From NCBI GenBank assembly GCA_963667315.1, contig OY763325.1, forward strand, positions 2,666,001-2,730,000: a stretch of DNA of 64,000 nucleotides, given 5' to 3'. This DNA comes from DAINPP01 sp963667315 (GTDB lineage Bacteria; Thermotogota; Thermotogae; MWEM01). A model generated the notes under the pieces. The model did not search any database, had not been told where the DNA came from, and saw only the letters and a list, made by a program, of their open reading frames with translations. This document shows, in pieces, positions 24,522 through 33,631 of this stretch (positions within the stretch are counted from its first letter, which is position 1; each line of letters starts with the position of its first letter). A program made the position numbers and the translations under genes.

Positions 24522-25946
24522 TTATTTTACGAGTGCGAAGAGGTACTTTGCGATATCTGTGTTATCGTAGTAACCTGAGAACATTTCCTGTCCGTTACCC
24601 ATAGCGTATGTGACTACTGGAACGCCTGTATGGGAATAAGTTGTCCATCCGAGTCCAGCCTTGTTGTTGAGAATATGTGTTGCTGTGATGGCGATTGGGT
24701 TGTATCCACCGTAAAGCAAGTATGATTCGTCTGTGTTTTCCATTCCGTTTACATATCCTTCAAAAGCAGCTCTTAATTTGTTTTCTTCAAGTGCTGAAAG
24801 AAGAAGGGCTTCATTTTCTGCGTTTGCGCTTGTTTTGTAAAGTCCGAAGAATTCTTCTACAACAGGGAGAAGATCGTCTTCAAAGCTGTTGAGTTCTCCA
24901 TTTGCCTTCATTTCTGAAACCATAGCTGTGAAAGCATCCTGTGATCCATTCTGATAAGCGATAAGGGAAGGATCTGAAGCATATTTTGTTCCTGCAAATC
25001 CGATTGTAAGTCCACCTGTTTCATGGTCTCCTGTTACAACGATGAGGGTGTCCTCTGGATGTTCCTGGTAGAATGCCATAGCTTCAGCGATTGCGTTATC
25101 AAATGCGATGGTGTCTCCGATTGATCCTGCTGCATCGTTTGCGTGACATGCCCAGTCAATCTTTCCGGCTTCTACCATGAGGAAGAAACCTTTTTCGTTG
25201 TCGAGGTAATCGATAGCTGTTTCTGTGATGTCTGCAACGTCGAATTCAGCTGGCTTGTCAACGGAATATGGCATTGCCTTTCCGCCTACAACACCTTCGT
25301 TGATGATCCATACTTTTTCGCTTCCTGGGTTTGCAGGATCAAATTCTTCGTATTCTGCCTGTGTGTTAATGATTCTGTATCCGTTTTCTTTTGCGTAATC
25401 ATAAACATTTTCCTGATCTTTTCCTTTTCCTGTTGGGTACTTGATGTCGCCACCACCGAAGAAAGCGAATCCGCTTTCTGCGAGCTGTCTGGAAATTTCG
25501 TAGTAGCTGCTTCTGCTTGCCTGATGTGCGTAGAAAGCTGCCGGTGTAGCGTGGTCGATTGAAACAGTTGAAACGATTCCAACCTTCCAACCCATGCTAT
25601 TGACTCTTTCAGCGATTGTTTCGAGAACGTTGCTGAGTGTTGGGTCAAGACCGATAACACCTGAGTTTGTTTTGTAACCGGATGCCAGTGCTGTTCCCGC
25701 TGCTGCTGAGTCTGTGATGAAAGCGTTTGCCGCATGTGTCGTTGTCATACCCTGAACCGGGAACTTGTACATGTTGAGCTTTGGTGTTTCTGCATCGTTG
25801 AGTGAGCTCTGAAGGAGCTGTGCTGCGTTTGACTGTGTAACAGCCATTCCGTCACCGATGAAGTAGAAGATGTACTTGGGTCCCTGTGCGAATACCGCTG
25901 CTGTGAGAAGAAGCACGACTGCAATTGTCATTAATACTTTTTTCAT
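24522..25946 (-). CDS. phoA: Secreted alkaline phosphatase (PhoA family)
   Basis: A 474-aa exported enzyme (signal peptide about 1-20). It has the metal site FIGDGMAVTQSNAA, the catalytic Ser in ITDSAAAGTALASG near residue 80, IDHATPAAFYAH, EAGKIDWACHANDA, and VVTGDHETGG, all in family order. It hydrolyses phosphate monoesters outside the membrane with two zinc and one magnesium. The length is usual. Long antisense reading frames across this gene come from its codon use and are not genes. A GGAGGG site precedes ATG 25946. No Pho box was recognised. Confidence 0.93.
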   Translation of the reverse strand: MKKVLMTIAVVLLLTAAVFAQGPKYIFYFIGDGMAVTQSNAAQLLQSSLNDAETPKLNMYKFPVQGMTTTHAANAFITDSAAAGTALASGYKTNSGVIGLDPTLSNVLETIAERVNSMGWKVGIVSTVSIDHATPAAFYAHQASRSSYYEISRQLAESGFAFFGGGDIKYPTGKGKDQENVYDYAKENGYRIINTQAEYEEFDPANPGSEKVWIINEGVVGGKAMPYSVDKPAEFDVADITETAIDYLDNEKGFFLMVEAGKIDWACHANDAAGSIGDTIAFDNAIAEAMAFYQEHPEDTLIVVTGDHETGGLTIGFAGTKYASDPSLIAYQNGSQDAFTAMVSEMKANGELNSFEDDLLPVVEEFFGLYKTSANAENEALLLSALEENKLRAAFEGYVNGMENTDESYLLYGGYNPIAITATHILNNKAGLGWTTYSHTGVPVVTYAMGNGQEMFSGYYDNTDIAKYLFALVK

Positions 25947-26138
25947 TGAATACCCTCCTGAATAGTTGAAAGTTAAAAATTAAAATCCTTCATTCCATAC
26001 GGGTGTACTATATGATTAAATTCTAAATAAAATACTAAATAAAAATAAGTTTTGTTAGCTGACGTTTTGCTTAACATTTTAACTGCTGCATTTATCAATA
26101 TGGTATAATATTATGTATAATCCGGGGGGTTTTTTTGT

Positions 26139-27629
26139 ATGGAAGAATCGGCAAACACAATCAATAGATTTCTTATCACTATAGCTTCTTTTGCAAGAGA
26201 ACTGAACACGGCTAAGGATAAAGTCGATATCTCCAAAGCCATTGAAAAGGTTCTCGGAAGGTTTTTTACGATTTCATCGAGTTTAACGGCAATTTATTCG
26301 GATGAGGAGTGGGCCGTCATACGACTCGATGATGATTTCCCCTTAACGAAGATAGAAATGGAGAATTATTATTCTCTCGCGCTCACACGAAAATCACCAA
26401 GTTTCTTTCCCCTTGATGAGACGGATTATCTCATCATTCTGCCATCGGTGAAATCCGGCAAGGTTTTATCCACTTTTTTTGGTTATGTAAAGGATAATGA
26501 AAAGGGTTTCACGCAGGAACTCGAAACCATGTTCGGTTTTTTCAGTTTTTACTCCGGAATTGTGATCGAAAATATCAATCTCATCGAAGATGTCAACGCC
26601 GGTGCCAAGATACAGCAGGAATTGAAAGAATATTTCGAGATGATGCTCAATTCTCTGGATGAGGGGATCTGTGTAATTGATAAAGACGGGGAGTTTGTCT
26701 TCCACAACAGAAAATATGATGAGCTCAATCCGGATGAGGACGTTATTGAACATATAAAGGAAATTGTTGTCAACACATTTATAGAAAATGAAGGACTCTC
26801 TTCGGAAAAGGAGTTTGAAGAAAACTTCTTCTCTTTCAATTCGGTGATACTGATTGACGATGCACAGGTTTTAGTCCGGCTTGAGGATATTTCCAACACA
26901 AAAGAACTTGAGAGAATGAAAAAGGTCGATCTGATGAAGACAGAGTTTATCGCCAATATTTCACATGAACTGAGAACACCGCTTTCGGCGATAAGGGCTT
27001 ATTCGGAGACGATCAACGATTCCGTTGAGATGATGGATCCGGATACGTTAAAGGAATTCATGGGGACGATCATGGATCAAAGCGATCATCTGGCATTCCT
27101 GCTGGATCAGCTGCTTGACTTCTCCAGGATGGAAAGAAAGGACCTGAAGCTGGAAATGGGCGATTTTGATATCGTCGATGTGATCAGAAAGGCCAAAGAG
27201 AGCAACAAGGAAAAGTACGAGGAAATTAAAGTGGATGTCCGGTTGGAGATACCCGATGAGAAAGTCATGGTACATGCCGATGAAAAACGTATTAAACAGG
27301 TCATGATCAATCTGATATCCAATGCGGTGAAGTATTCCGATCCCGAAAAAGAAGAGAAATTTGTTAAGGTTCAGCTTGGAAGTATCGGACGGGAAGTGAT
27401 TATTGAGATAGCGGATAATGGAATAGGCATGGCGGATGAAGAGCATAAAAAAATCTTTAACAAGTTCTATCGTATTGACAGCTCACTCACGTATGAAGTT
27501 GAAGGAACGGGACTTGGACTTGCCATCTGTCAGGAGATTGTTCATGAACACGGAAAAGAAATCGTCGTTCAGAGTACTCCGGGGAAGGGATCAACCTTTG
27601 TATTCAGACTAAATAAATCGGAGGGGTAG
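26139..27629 (+). CDS. Soluble PAS-domain sensor histidine kinase
   Basis: A 496-aa protein with no membrane helices. Residues about 15-150 resemble a GAF domain, about 165-255 a PAS domain (MMLNSLDEGICVIDKDGEF), followed by HisKA with the phospho-His near 275 (ISHELRTPLSAIRAYSETI) and a HATPase domain with N box (NLISNAVKYSD), G1 (DNGIGMADEEHKKIFNKFYR) and G2 (GTGLGLAI). Architecture is that of PhoR/VicK-type kinases without the membrane part. No cognate regulator is adjacent, so it is an orphan here. It is the first gene of a long co-directional block. TATAAT sequences at 26104 and 26116 are possible -10 elements. Confidence 0.9.
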   Translation: MEESANTINRFLITIASFARELNTAKDKVDISKAIEKVLGRFFTISSSLTAIYSDEEWAVIRLDDDFPLTKIEMENYYSLALTRKSPSFFPLDETDYLIILPSVKSGKVLSTFFGYVKDNEKGFTQELETMFGFFSFYSGIVIENINLIEDVNAGAKIQQELKEYFEMMLNSLDEGICVIDKDGEFVFHNRKYDELNPDEDVIEHIKEIVVNTFIENEGLSSEKEFEENFFSFNSVILIDDAQVLVRLEDISNTKELERMKKVDLMKTEFIANISHELRTPLSAIRAYSETINDSVEMMDPDTLKEFMGTIMDQSDHLAFLLDQLLDFSRMERKDLKLEMGDFDIVDVIRKAKESNKEKYEEIKVDVRLEIPDEKVMVHADEKRIKQVMINLISNAVKYSDPEKEEKFVKVQLGSIGREVIIEIADNGIGMADEEHKKIFNKFYRIDSSLTYEVEGTGLGLAICQEIVHEHGKEIVVQSTPGKGSTFVFRLNKSEG

Positions 27630-27632
27630 CGG

Positions 27633-28487
27633 ATGGACTTAAAAAAGACGATTCAGCAGATTGAAAGTCTCCCGTCTCCCGATTTTGTGCTTCAGAAAAT
27701 TGTCGATACGGCAAACAATCCGTCTGCTTCGGCGAAGGATTTGAATGAAGTTGCATCGAAAGATCCTGCCTTTGTGGCAAAAATTTTAAAACTTGCCAAT
27801 TCAGCGTATTATGGTCTTCCCCGTAATGTCTCCAAATTAACGGAAGCCATTATGATTCTCGGGTTTAAGACCGTTCGGAATATGGCGTTGAGTATTTTCA
27901 CGAATAAGGAGTTTTTTGGGTTTGAATCTGAGGAACTTGACCTCAAGGAATTCTGGCGGCATTCCATCGTTGTTGCCGCCATTGGAGAACTGACGGCTGA
28001 AAAGATCGGGTATTCCAACAAAGAGGAATTGTTTATGTGCGGCCTGCTTCATGATATCGGCAAATCGGTTCAGGGTGTGCTTTTTCCCGGTATGCTGGAT
28101 GCCATCGTCAAATTGGCAAGGACAAAGAAGATATCCTATTTTGAGGCGGAAAATCTTCTGGAAATTCCGACGCATGAGATCTTTGCCGAAATACTCGTAG
28201 AAAAATGGAACTTTCCGGAACTGGTTATGATATCCGCTTCAAGGCATCATAGACCCAACAGTATGAGAAATTCCATCTATTCCGACCCGGTCAATATTAT
28301 CGCCCTTTCGACGTTTATCGCCGAAAGGATGGGATATGGCGATAACGGAAGCGGAAGCCCGATAGACATTCCAAAGCATTGCTGGGATGAACTGGGTTTT
28401 ACACCCGTTTTGTTTGATGAATTACTTGCTTCTGTTGAAGACAAAGTTAAAAAAATAGATGAATTCATGAATATTCAAGGAGAGTGA
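27633..28487 (+). CDS. HDOD domain protein
   Basis: A 284-aa cytoplasmic protein. Residues about 10-210 are an HDOD domain (IESLPSPDFVLQKIVDTAN, then SKDPAFVAKILKLANSAYYG, AIMILGFKTVRNMALS, FWRHSIVVAA and LLHDIGK). The HD-like LLHDIGK and a following HH pair are present, but HDOD proteins as a class lack phosphohydrolase activity and act as signalling or scaffold proteins. It starts three bases after the sensor kinase, so the two probably form a signalling pair. Its stop overlaps GTG 28484. Confidence 0.88.
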   Translation: MDLKKTIQQIESLPSPDFVLQKIVDTANNPSASAKDLNEVASKDPAFVAKILKLANSAYYGLPRNVSKLTEAIMILGFKTVRNMALSIFTNKEFFGFESEELDLKEFWRHSIVVAAIGELTAEKIGYSNKEELFMCGLLHDIGKSVQGVLFPGMLDAIVKLARTKKISYFEAENLLEIPTHEIFAEILVEKWNFPELVMISASRHHRPNSMRNSIYSDPVNIIALSTFIAERMGYGDNGSGSPIDIPKHCWDELGFTPVLFDELLASVEDKVKKIDEFMNIQGE

Positions 28488-28492
28488 TCTTA

Positions 28493-29515
28493 GTGAGGAT
28501 AGGTATTTTGACTGGTGGTGGAGATTGTCCGGGATTGAACGCAGTTGTCAGAGGGATTGTTTCAGCAAAGAGATCAGATATGGAAATATTCGGTTTTATG
28601 AAAGGCTGGAGAGGCCCGCTTGAATGCGATTATATTCCGCTGAATTCCGAAGATGTTGAAGGCATTCACATCCTCGGGGGAACGATACTGGGAACTTCAA
28701 GAACAAATCCGTTTAATAACGAAGCGGATACAAAGAAACTCTTTGAAAATCTCGAAAAATTAAAAATAGACGGTATCATAGCGATCGGTGGGGATGACAC
28801 ACTATCAGTTGCTGCAAAATTGTCCTCTTATCATTTCCCGGTTGTCGGTGTTCCGAAAACGATCGATAACGATGTTTCAAATACGGATTATACATTTGGA
28901 TTCCATACCGCGGTAAACGTTGGGGCGGATGCCATTGACAGACTGCATTCAACGGCAAAATCACATAACAGGGTGTTCTACGTTGAAATCATGGGGAGAG
29001 AAGCCGGTTGGATTGCTCTTGAAGCGGGGCTCGCATCCGGGGCACATCTCGTTCTGATTCCCGAATATCCCATGACGATCAACGAAATCCTTTCAACCGT
29101 TGATAAAAGGATGGAAAAGGGTGGTTATGCAATTGTAGCGGTTGCGGAAGGCTTTAAACCGACGGAATTTGAAGATGAAGTCAACAAGCACAAAGCGGTT
29201 GATGCCTTTGGGCATGTTCAGCTGGGGGGGATTGCAGAGTTTCTGACTGAAATAACAAAGGAAAGAAGAGATTATGAGACGAGATCCGTTGTGTTGGGTC
29301 ATCTCTTAAGAGGTGGGACACCAACAGCCTTCGACAGGATTCTCGGAACCAGATATGGTGTACATGCGATGGAATTGATCAAAAGAGGAGATTTCGGAAG
29401 AATGGTTGCCCTTTCGGGTAATGATATTGTGTCTGTTCCTATTGAATATGGCGTTGCAACAAAGAAACTCGTTCCATATGATTATTACAAGCTTTGTACA
29501 TTGTTCTTCGGATAA
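28493..29515 (+). CDS. pfp: 6-phosphofructokinase, pyrophosphate-dependent type
   Basis: A 340-aa enzyme of the PFK family. It begins with the phosphate-binding GILTGGGDCPGLNAVVRG. Two positions that separate PPi from ATP users read as PPi type: GGDDT (Asp where ATP enzymes have Gly in GGDGS) and PKTIDND (Lys where ATP enzymes have Gly in PGTIDND). EIMGREAGWIALEAGLASGA and HLLRGGTPTAFDRILGTRYG complete the sugar-binding core. It would phosphorylate fructose-6-P reversibly with PPi. GTG 28493 fits the family N terminus and the upstream AAGGAG better than GTG 28484. Confidence 0.88.
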   Translation: MRIGILTGGGDCPGLNAVVRGIVSAKRSDMEIFGFMKGWRGPLECDYIPLNSEDVEGIHILGGTILGTSRTNPFNNEADTKKLFENLEKLKIDGIIAIGGDDTLSVAAKLSSYHFPVVGVPKTIDNDVSNTDYTFGFHTAVNVGADAIDRLHSTAKSHNRVFYVEIMGREAGWIALEAGLASGAHLVLIPEYPMTINEILSTVDKRMEKGGYAIVAVAEGFKPTEFEDEVNKHKAVDAFGHVQLGGIAEFLTEITKERRDYETRSVVLGHLLRGGTPTAFDRILGTRYGVHAMELIKRGDFGRMVALSGNDIVSVPIEYGVATKKLVPYDYYKLCTLFFG

Positions 29516-29541
29516 TCCTTTTTTAAAAGGATGGTGATATT

Positions 29542-30063
29542 TTGAAAGGGAATCATGCCTACGTACTATGGGCGATAGAAGTCATAGAATCGTATATCAG
29601 GGATAACAGAATCCCTGATATACCCGAATATATTCCGCATCAGCTGCTGGAAATGCAGGCTGGTGCGTTTGTTTCACTACATACTCTGAATAATACTTTG
29701 AGAGGCTGTATAGGGACATTTCTGCCTGTACAGAAGAATCTTGCTCTTGAAATAAGAGAAAATGCCATAGCTGCAGCAACAAGAGATCCCCGATTTAACG
29801 CACTTTCCCCTGATGAACTGGAGGATGTGACGGTATCTGTCGATGTCCTTTCATTACCTGTTTCCTGTGAGGATGTAAGAGAACTGGATCCAAAGAGATA
29901 CGGCATAATTGTTGAAAGTGGTTACAGAAGAGGTTTGTTGCTTCCCGATCTTGAAGGTGTTGATACAGTAGAGATGCAATTGGATATCGCAAGACGGAAA
30001 GCGGGAATAGCGGCAGACGAACAGATTAAAATGTATAAATTTGAGGTTAACAGGTACCATTGA
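29542..30063 (+). CDS. amrA: AmmeMemoRadiSam system protein A (AMMECR1 domain)
   Basis: A 173-aa protein made of one AMMECR1 domain: GAFVSLHTLNNTLRGCIGTF is the signature segment, followed by NAIAAATRDPRFNALSPDEL, VSVDVLSLP and GYRRGLLLPDLEGVDT. In many bacteria and archaea it accompanies a Memo-like protein (AmrB) and a radical-SAM enzyme (AmrS); the joint reaction is not established. AmrS follows directly here; AmrB does not. The start codon is TTG, supported by GGATGGTGAT upstream. Confidence 0.9.
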   Translation: MKGNHAYVLWAIEVIESYIRDNRIPDIPEYIPHQLLEMQAGAFVSLHTLNNTLRGCIGTFLPVQKNLALEIRENAIAAATRDPRFNALSPDELEDVTVSVDVLSLPVSCEDVRELDPKRYGIIVESGYRRGLLLPDLEGVDTVEMQLDIARRKAGIAADEQIKMYKFEVNRYH

Positions 30064-30076
30064 GGAGGAGATTGTG

Positions 30077-31063
30077 ATGAGAGAAGCCCTCTTTTACGAA
30101 GAGTTGGGTGATGGTAAGGTAAAATGTAATCTTTGTCCGCATCATTGTGAAATTGAAGAAGGAAATTACGGACTTTGTAAAGTCAGATTGAATAAGGGTG
30201 GTGTCTTGTACACACAGACGTATGGGACACTTTCATCCATCGTGAATGATCCGATGGAGAAAAAACCGTTGTATCATTTTCATCCGGGAGAAACGATTCT
30301 CTCTGTCGGTTCCTGGGGATGTAATATGACATGTCCATGGTGTCAGAACTGGGAGATTGCCCATGACAAACCAACTGTGCAGAAAGTGAATCCAGACAGA
30401 CTGATCGATCTGACACTCGACAGAGGACTTGACGGGATCGCCTATACCTACAATGAGCCGATCACATCCTTTGAGTTTGTACTGGATACTTCACGTATGG
30501 CAAGTGCCGAAGGCTTGTACAATGTCATGGTGACGAACGGTTATATCGAAGAGGATCCGCTTAAATTACTTCTTCAGACCATGCAGGCGATGAATATCGA
30601 TCTGAAGGGGTTTTCCCCTTCTTTCTACAAGAAGAGATGTGCAGCAGACCTGGAAATTGTGAAGAGGAATATTGAGATTATCAGTAAAGAGGGGTTGCAC
30701 CTTGAGCTGACAACGTTGATCATACCGGGGGAAAACGATTCCGAAGAGGAAATGAAAGCACAGTGTAAATGGATAGCCTCCATCAATGACAGGATTCCGC
30801 TTCATCTTTCAAAATATCATCCCGCGTACAAATTTAACAAGGCGGCAACCGAAGATGATTCACTGTTGAAACTCTATCATATTGCGAAGAAATATCTGAA
30901 ATATGTGTATCTTGGAAACACAACGCTTGATGAGGGAAGAAACACCTATTGTCCCGAATGTGGAAATTTACTCATCGAAAGACACGGTTTCAAATCCGAG
31001 GTCATCGGTATAGAGGAGAAGAAGTGTAATCAATGCCAGGCGGAAATCAAGATCAAGTTATGA
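30077..31063 (+). CDS. amrS: AmmeMemoRadiSam system radical SAM enzyme
   Basis: A 328-aa radical SAM enzyme. An N-terminal Cys-rich segment (CNLCPHHCEIEEGNYGLCKV) precedes the SAM cluster motif C-x3-C-x2-C in SWGCNMTCPWCQNW near residue 85. The core has GIAYTYNEP, VTNGYIEEDP and LTTLIIPGENDSEEE. Two C-terminal C-x-x-C pairs (CPECGN, CNQCQ) suggest a rubredoxin-like knuckle. It resembles pyruvate formate-lyase activating enzymes, but this family has that Cys arrangement and sits with AmrA. ATG 30077 follows GAGGAGGAG; an upstream in-frame ATG is inside amrA. Confidence 0.9.
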   Translation: MREALFYEELGDGKVKCNLCPHHCEIEEGNYGLCKVRLNKGGVLYTQTYGTLSSIVNDPMEKKPLYHFHPGETILSVGSWGCNMTCPWCQNWEIAHDKPTVQKVNPDRLIDLTLDRGLDGIAYTYNEPITSFEFVLDTSRMASAEGLYNVMVTNGYIEEDPLKLLLQTMQAMNIDLKGFSPSFYKKRCAADLEIVKRNIEIISKEGLHLELTTLIIPGENDSEEEMKAQCKWIASINDRIPLHLSKYHPAYKFNKAATEDDSLLKLYHIAKKYLKYVYLGNTTLDEGRNTYCPECGNLLIERHGFKSEVIGIEEKKCNQCQAEIKIKL

Positions 31064-32085
31064 AACTTTCCAGAAATTCCCGGATATTAATTGCGGCGTT
31101 TGCCGTGCTTGTACTGGTTCTGATCATAACGGCTATCTTGAGGGATACGGATGAATATGTTTCGAAAATCGAAATAGCCCTGGGAACAACGGTCAAGGTC
31201 GTTATCGCTTCGGATAAGAATCCAGCATTGATGATAGATTCTGTCTTAAGGGAGTTTAGAAGGATTGAGGATAAGTTTTCGGTCAACAAGCCGGATAGTG
31301 AGATCAGCAGAATTAACCGGAACGGGGAACAACCGTATGAGATGGATGAAGAAACGGCATTTGTTGTTGAAAGGGCATTAACGCTTGCGAAGGCAACCAA
31401 TGGAGCTTTTGATCCTGCACTCGGTAATCTGATCACCCTCTGGGGCTTTGACCGTATCGGGGAGATGGACTTTGAAGGAAGGCTTCCCTCCGATGATGCT
31501 ATTCAGGCGGCTGTCGCTTCAAGTGGTTATGAAAAGGTTGAAGTGGAGGGTGTCTACATTACACTTCATAACGGGGTCAGACTCGATCTTGGCGGAATCG
31601 TCAAAGGGTATGCGATTGACAGAGGGATTGCCATTGCAAAGGAGATGGATCCCAACGCCACCGGCTATATCGATGCCGGAAGAGATATCGGTTTCATCGG
31701 GCCGAAATTTAATTCGGATTCCTGGTCCGTCGGTGTCCAGCATCCGAGAAGTGAAAATCCCAGCGACTATCTGGCTGTTGTCTACCTTGACAAGGGATCC
31801 ATCGTGACATCCGGAGATTATGAACGTTTTTTTGAAATAGAGGGTGTAAGATATCATCACATCATCAACCCCAAAACGGGTTACCCGGTCAGAGATACCA
31901 TCTCAACGACCGTTATTTCTCCGACGTCCATGGATGCGGATGCACTTTCGACCGCGGCTTTCGTTCTCGGCGGGGAGTTTGCATCGGTCATCCTGCCATC
32001 ACTCGGCGGTCAGGGATTATTTATGGATGACGCCATGAAAAAGTATACAACAGAAGGCTGGTCCTTTTTTACCGAAAAGCGATGA
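31060..32085 (+). CDS. apbE: FAD:protein FMN transferase (ApbE)
   Basis: A 341-aa membrane-anchored enzyme (one N-terminal helix, about 8-27, no lipobox Cys). It attaches FMN covalently to Thr or Ser of target flavoproteins such as NqrBC and RnfDG subunits. Motifs: ALGTTVKVVIA at the start of the domain, TLWGFDR, the flavin/metal site DLGGIVKGYAIDRG near residue 180, HHIINPKTGYPV, and DADALSTAAFVLG near 300. ATG 31060 overlaps the amrS stop (ATGA); a start at 31033 would add an unlikely N-terminal extension. The following NusG-domain-II and Gx transporter genes are a common ApbE neighbourhood. Confidence 0.92.
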   Translation: MKLSRNSRILIAAFAVLVLVLIITAILRDTDEYVSKIEIALGTTVKVVIASDKNPALMIDSVLREFRRIEDKFSVNKPDSEISRINRNGEQPYEMDEETAFVVERALTLAKATNGAFDPALGNLITLWGFDRIGEMDFEGRLPSDDAIQAAVASSGYEKVEVEGVYITLHNGVRLDLGGIVKGYAIDRGIAIAKEMDPNATGYIDAGRDIGFIGPKFNSDSWSVGVQHPRSENPSDYLAVVYLDKGSIVTSGDYERFFEIEGVRYHHIINPKTGYPVRDTISTTVISPTSMDADALSTAAFVLGGEFASVILPSLGGQGLFMDDAMKKYTTEGWSFFTEKR

Positions 32086-32486
32086 AGATGGATCAACAAA
32101 AACAGTTTTTTGTGTTGTTTAAAAAAAGAGATATACCCATTTATCTGATACTCCTGGGGATTTTTTTGGTATTCCTTTTTTTTCTTTCGGGGGTAAATTC
32201 CGGTTCGAAAATCATCGTAACGATTGATGGCAAGCAGCATTACCGGTTTACAACTGACGATGTGGGAAGAAAATCAATAGAATATGACGGCAAACATTTG
32301 ATGGATCTGGTAATAGAGACATCAGATGTTTATATCGAACATTCGGAATGTCCACTTCATCTTTGTGAGCGGGATCATCTTGAAAATGCCGGGGTACTGG
32401 TATGTATCCCTCAAAAGGTTCTAATTACATTCGAAGATGAGGAAGTGGTTCAGGGCGAGAAAGTAGTAGATCTTGTGACCCGATAA
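32082..32486 (+). CDS. Membrane-anchored NusG domain II protein
   Basis: A 134-aa protein: an N-terminal membrane helix (about 18-38) then a ~90-residue beta domain with VTIDGKQHYRF, and a conserved C-x3-H-x-C core (SECPLHLCER) and VCIPQKVLITF. These features define the NusG_II family of extracytoplasmic proteins often found with ApbE and Gx transporter genes, and often close to rnf clusters in anaerobes. The function is unknown; maturation of an electron-transfer complex is a reasonable guess. The start overlaps the apbE stop as ATGA. Confidence 0.85.
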   Translation: MKMDQQKQFFVLFKKRDIPIYLILLGIFLVFLFFLSGVNSGSKIIVTIDGKQHYRFTTDDVGRKSIEYDGKHLMDLVIETSDVYIEHSECPLHLCERDHLENAGVLVCIPQKVLITFEDEEVVQGEKVVDLVTR

Positions 32487-32501
32487 ACAGAACAGGTGAT
32501 A

Positions 32502-33026
32502 ATGATAGATAATACCATGACAAAAAGAACTTCAAAGATCACTTTTCTCTCAATTCTTACCGCTCTTGCCATTATGATAAATATTCTGGAATTTATGGTC
32601 CCGCCGCCCATACCTGTGGGCGGATTTAAATGGGGTTTTTCAAATTTTATCCTGTTGATGACGTTATATCAGTTTGGCATCAGAGAAGCGTTTATCGTAG
32701 GGATGTTAAAAGTCCTGGTGGCTTCTTTTTTCAGTGGCCGGTTTCTGTCTCCGGGTTTCTTTATGGGATTATCCGGAACGTTCAGCTCACTGCTAATAAT
32801 GTCTCTGCTGTTTCGTGGCCGCTTTGGGATGATGGTTATCAGCGTCAGCGGGGCCTTTATCAGCAACACGGTACAGCTTTTATTGGCCGCTTTATTATTT
32901 GTCGGCTCTTTCAGAGTCTTTTATCTCAGTGCATATGTCATCATTCTCGGAACGATAACGGGAATAATCAATGCAATCATGTCTTATGGAGGAATTTTAT
33001 GGTTGAAAAGGATACGTACAATCTGA
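32502..33026 (+). CDS. Gx transporter family membrane protein (heptaprenyl diphosphate synthase component I-like)
   Basis: A ~174-aa membrane protein with five or six predicted helices. ALAIMINILEFMVPPPIPVGG, GFKWGFSNFILLMTLYQFG and the Gly-rich RFLSPGFFMGLSGTFSS segment are typical of the family annotated as Gx transporter or heptaprenyl diphosphate synthase component I. It resembles ECF-type S components in size and topology, which would fit substrate uptake, but the substrate is not known. ATG 32502 lies close behind AGGTGAT; ATG 32517 is an alternative. Its 3' end overlaps maf by 28 bases. Confidence 0.75.
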   Translation: MIDNTMTKRTSKITFLSILTALAIMINILEFMVPPPIPVGGFKWGFSNFILLMTLYQFGIREAFIVGMLKVLVASFFSGRFLSPGFFMGLSGTFSSLLIMSLLFRGRFGMMVISVSGAFISNTVQLLLAALLFVGSFRVFYLSAYVIILGTITGIINAIMSYGGILWLKRIRTI

Positions 33027-33631
33027 TACTCGCCTCAAACTCTCCGAGAAGAAGAGAGTTGATGGAACGGTTTGGTATGCCGTTTCGCAGTGTGTCACAC
33101 AAATTGGAAGATGAGAGCGTAGAGGATATGGAAAAGAAACACGAACAGGAGATCGTTGTCGAAATTGCCTTGAACAAACTGCGATCTCTCTACGATGATT
33201 ATCAAGAGAATGGCGTTGTGATCCTCTCCGCCGATACGATGGTCTTCTTCAACGGTCATGCGTTGGGAAAACCAAAAGACGAGGAAGAGGCTTTTCAGAT
33301 GTTAAAAGCCATGTCCGGGGAATGGCATGAGGTGTATACCGGATGTGCCATCTTTATCCGCACACCGGAAGGTAAAGAGCATGAGATAAAATTTTGGGAG
33401 AAGACACGTGTTAAATTCAGAAAGGTTCCCAAACCCTTCATCAGACATTATTGTGAAGGGGGCAGTCCGCTGGATAAAGCCGGTTCCTATGGGATTCAGG
33501 ATGAAGGGGCTTTTATGATCGAAAAAATAGCCGGGGACTTTTACAACGTTATGGGATTGCCTGTCGGAAGGATTTGGGAATTGTTTCTTGATTTTGAAGT
33601 GATACCATCTGATTTTGGGCTGAATGATTAG
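32999..33631 (+). CDS. maf: Maf-family nucleotide pyrophosphatase
   Basis: A 210-aa enzyme. It starts with the family signature LILASNSPRRRELM, followed by ILSADTMV, ALGKPKDEEEAFQMLKAMSG, and the C-terminal DKAGSYGIQDEGAFMIEKIAGDFYNVMGLP. Maf proteins hydrolyse canonical or modified nucleoside triphosphates to monophosphates and are linked to division arrest in Bacillus. The ATG at 32999 follows GGAGG and lies inside the end of the Gx transporter gene in another frame. radC begins directly after its stop codon, as in many genomes where maf and radC are neighbours. Confidence 0.93.
   Translation: MVEKDTYNLILASNSPRRRELMERFGMPFRSVSHKLEDESVEDMEKKHEQEIVVEIALNKLRSLYDDYQENGVVILSADTMVFFNGHALGKPKDEEEAFQMLKAMSGEWHEVYTGCAIFIRTPEGKEHEIKFWEKTRVKFRKVPKPFIRHYCEGGSPLDKAGSYGIQDEGAFMIEKIAGDFYNVMGLPVGRIWELFLDFEVIPSDFGLND

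Noticed and set aside
25286..25735. Long additional frames within the alkaline phosphatase gene
   Set aside because: They arise from codon bias; the PhoA frame holds all catalytic motifs.
30077..31063. Pyruvate formate-lyase activating enzyme
   Set aside because: The radical SAM motif is similar, but the N-terminal Cys cluster, the C-terminal C-x-x-C pairs and the amrA neighbour fit AmrS; no formate-lyase gene is present.
32630..32998. N-terminal extension of Maf
   Set aside because: The frame is open upstream, but it overlaps the Gx transporter gene and the Maf family starts at the ATG at 32999 with its own GGAGG.
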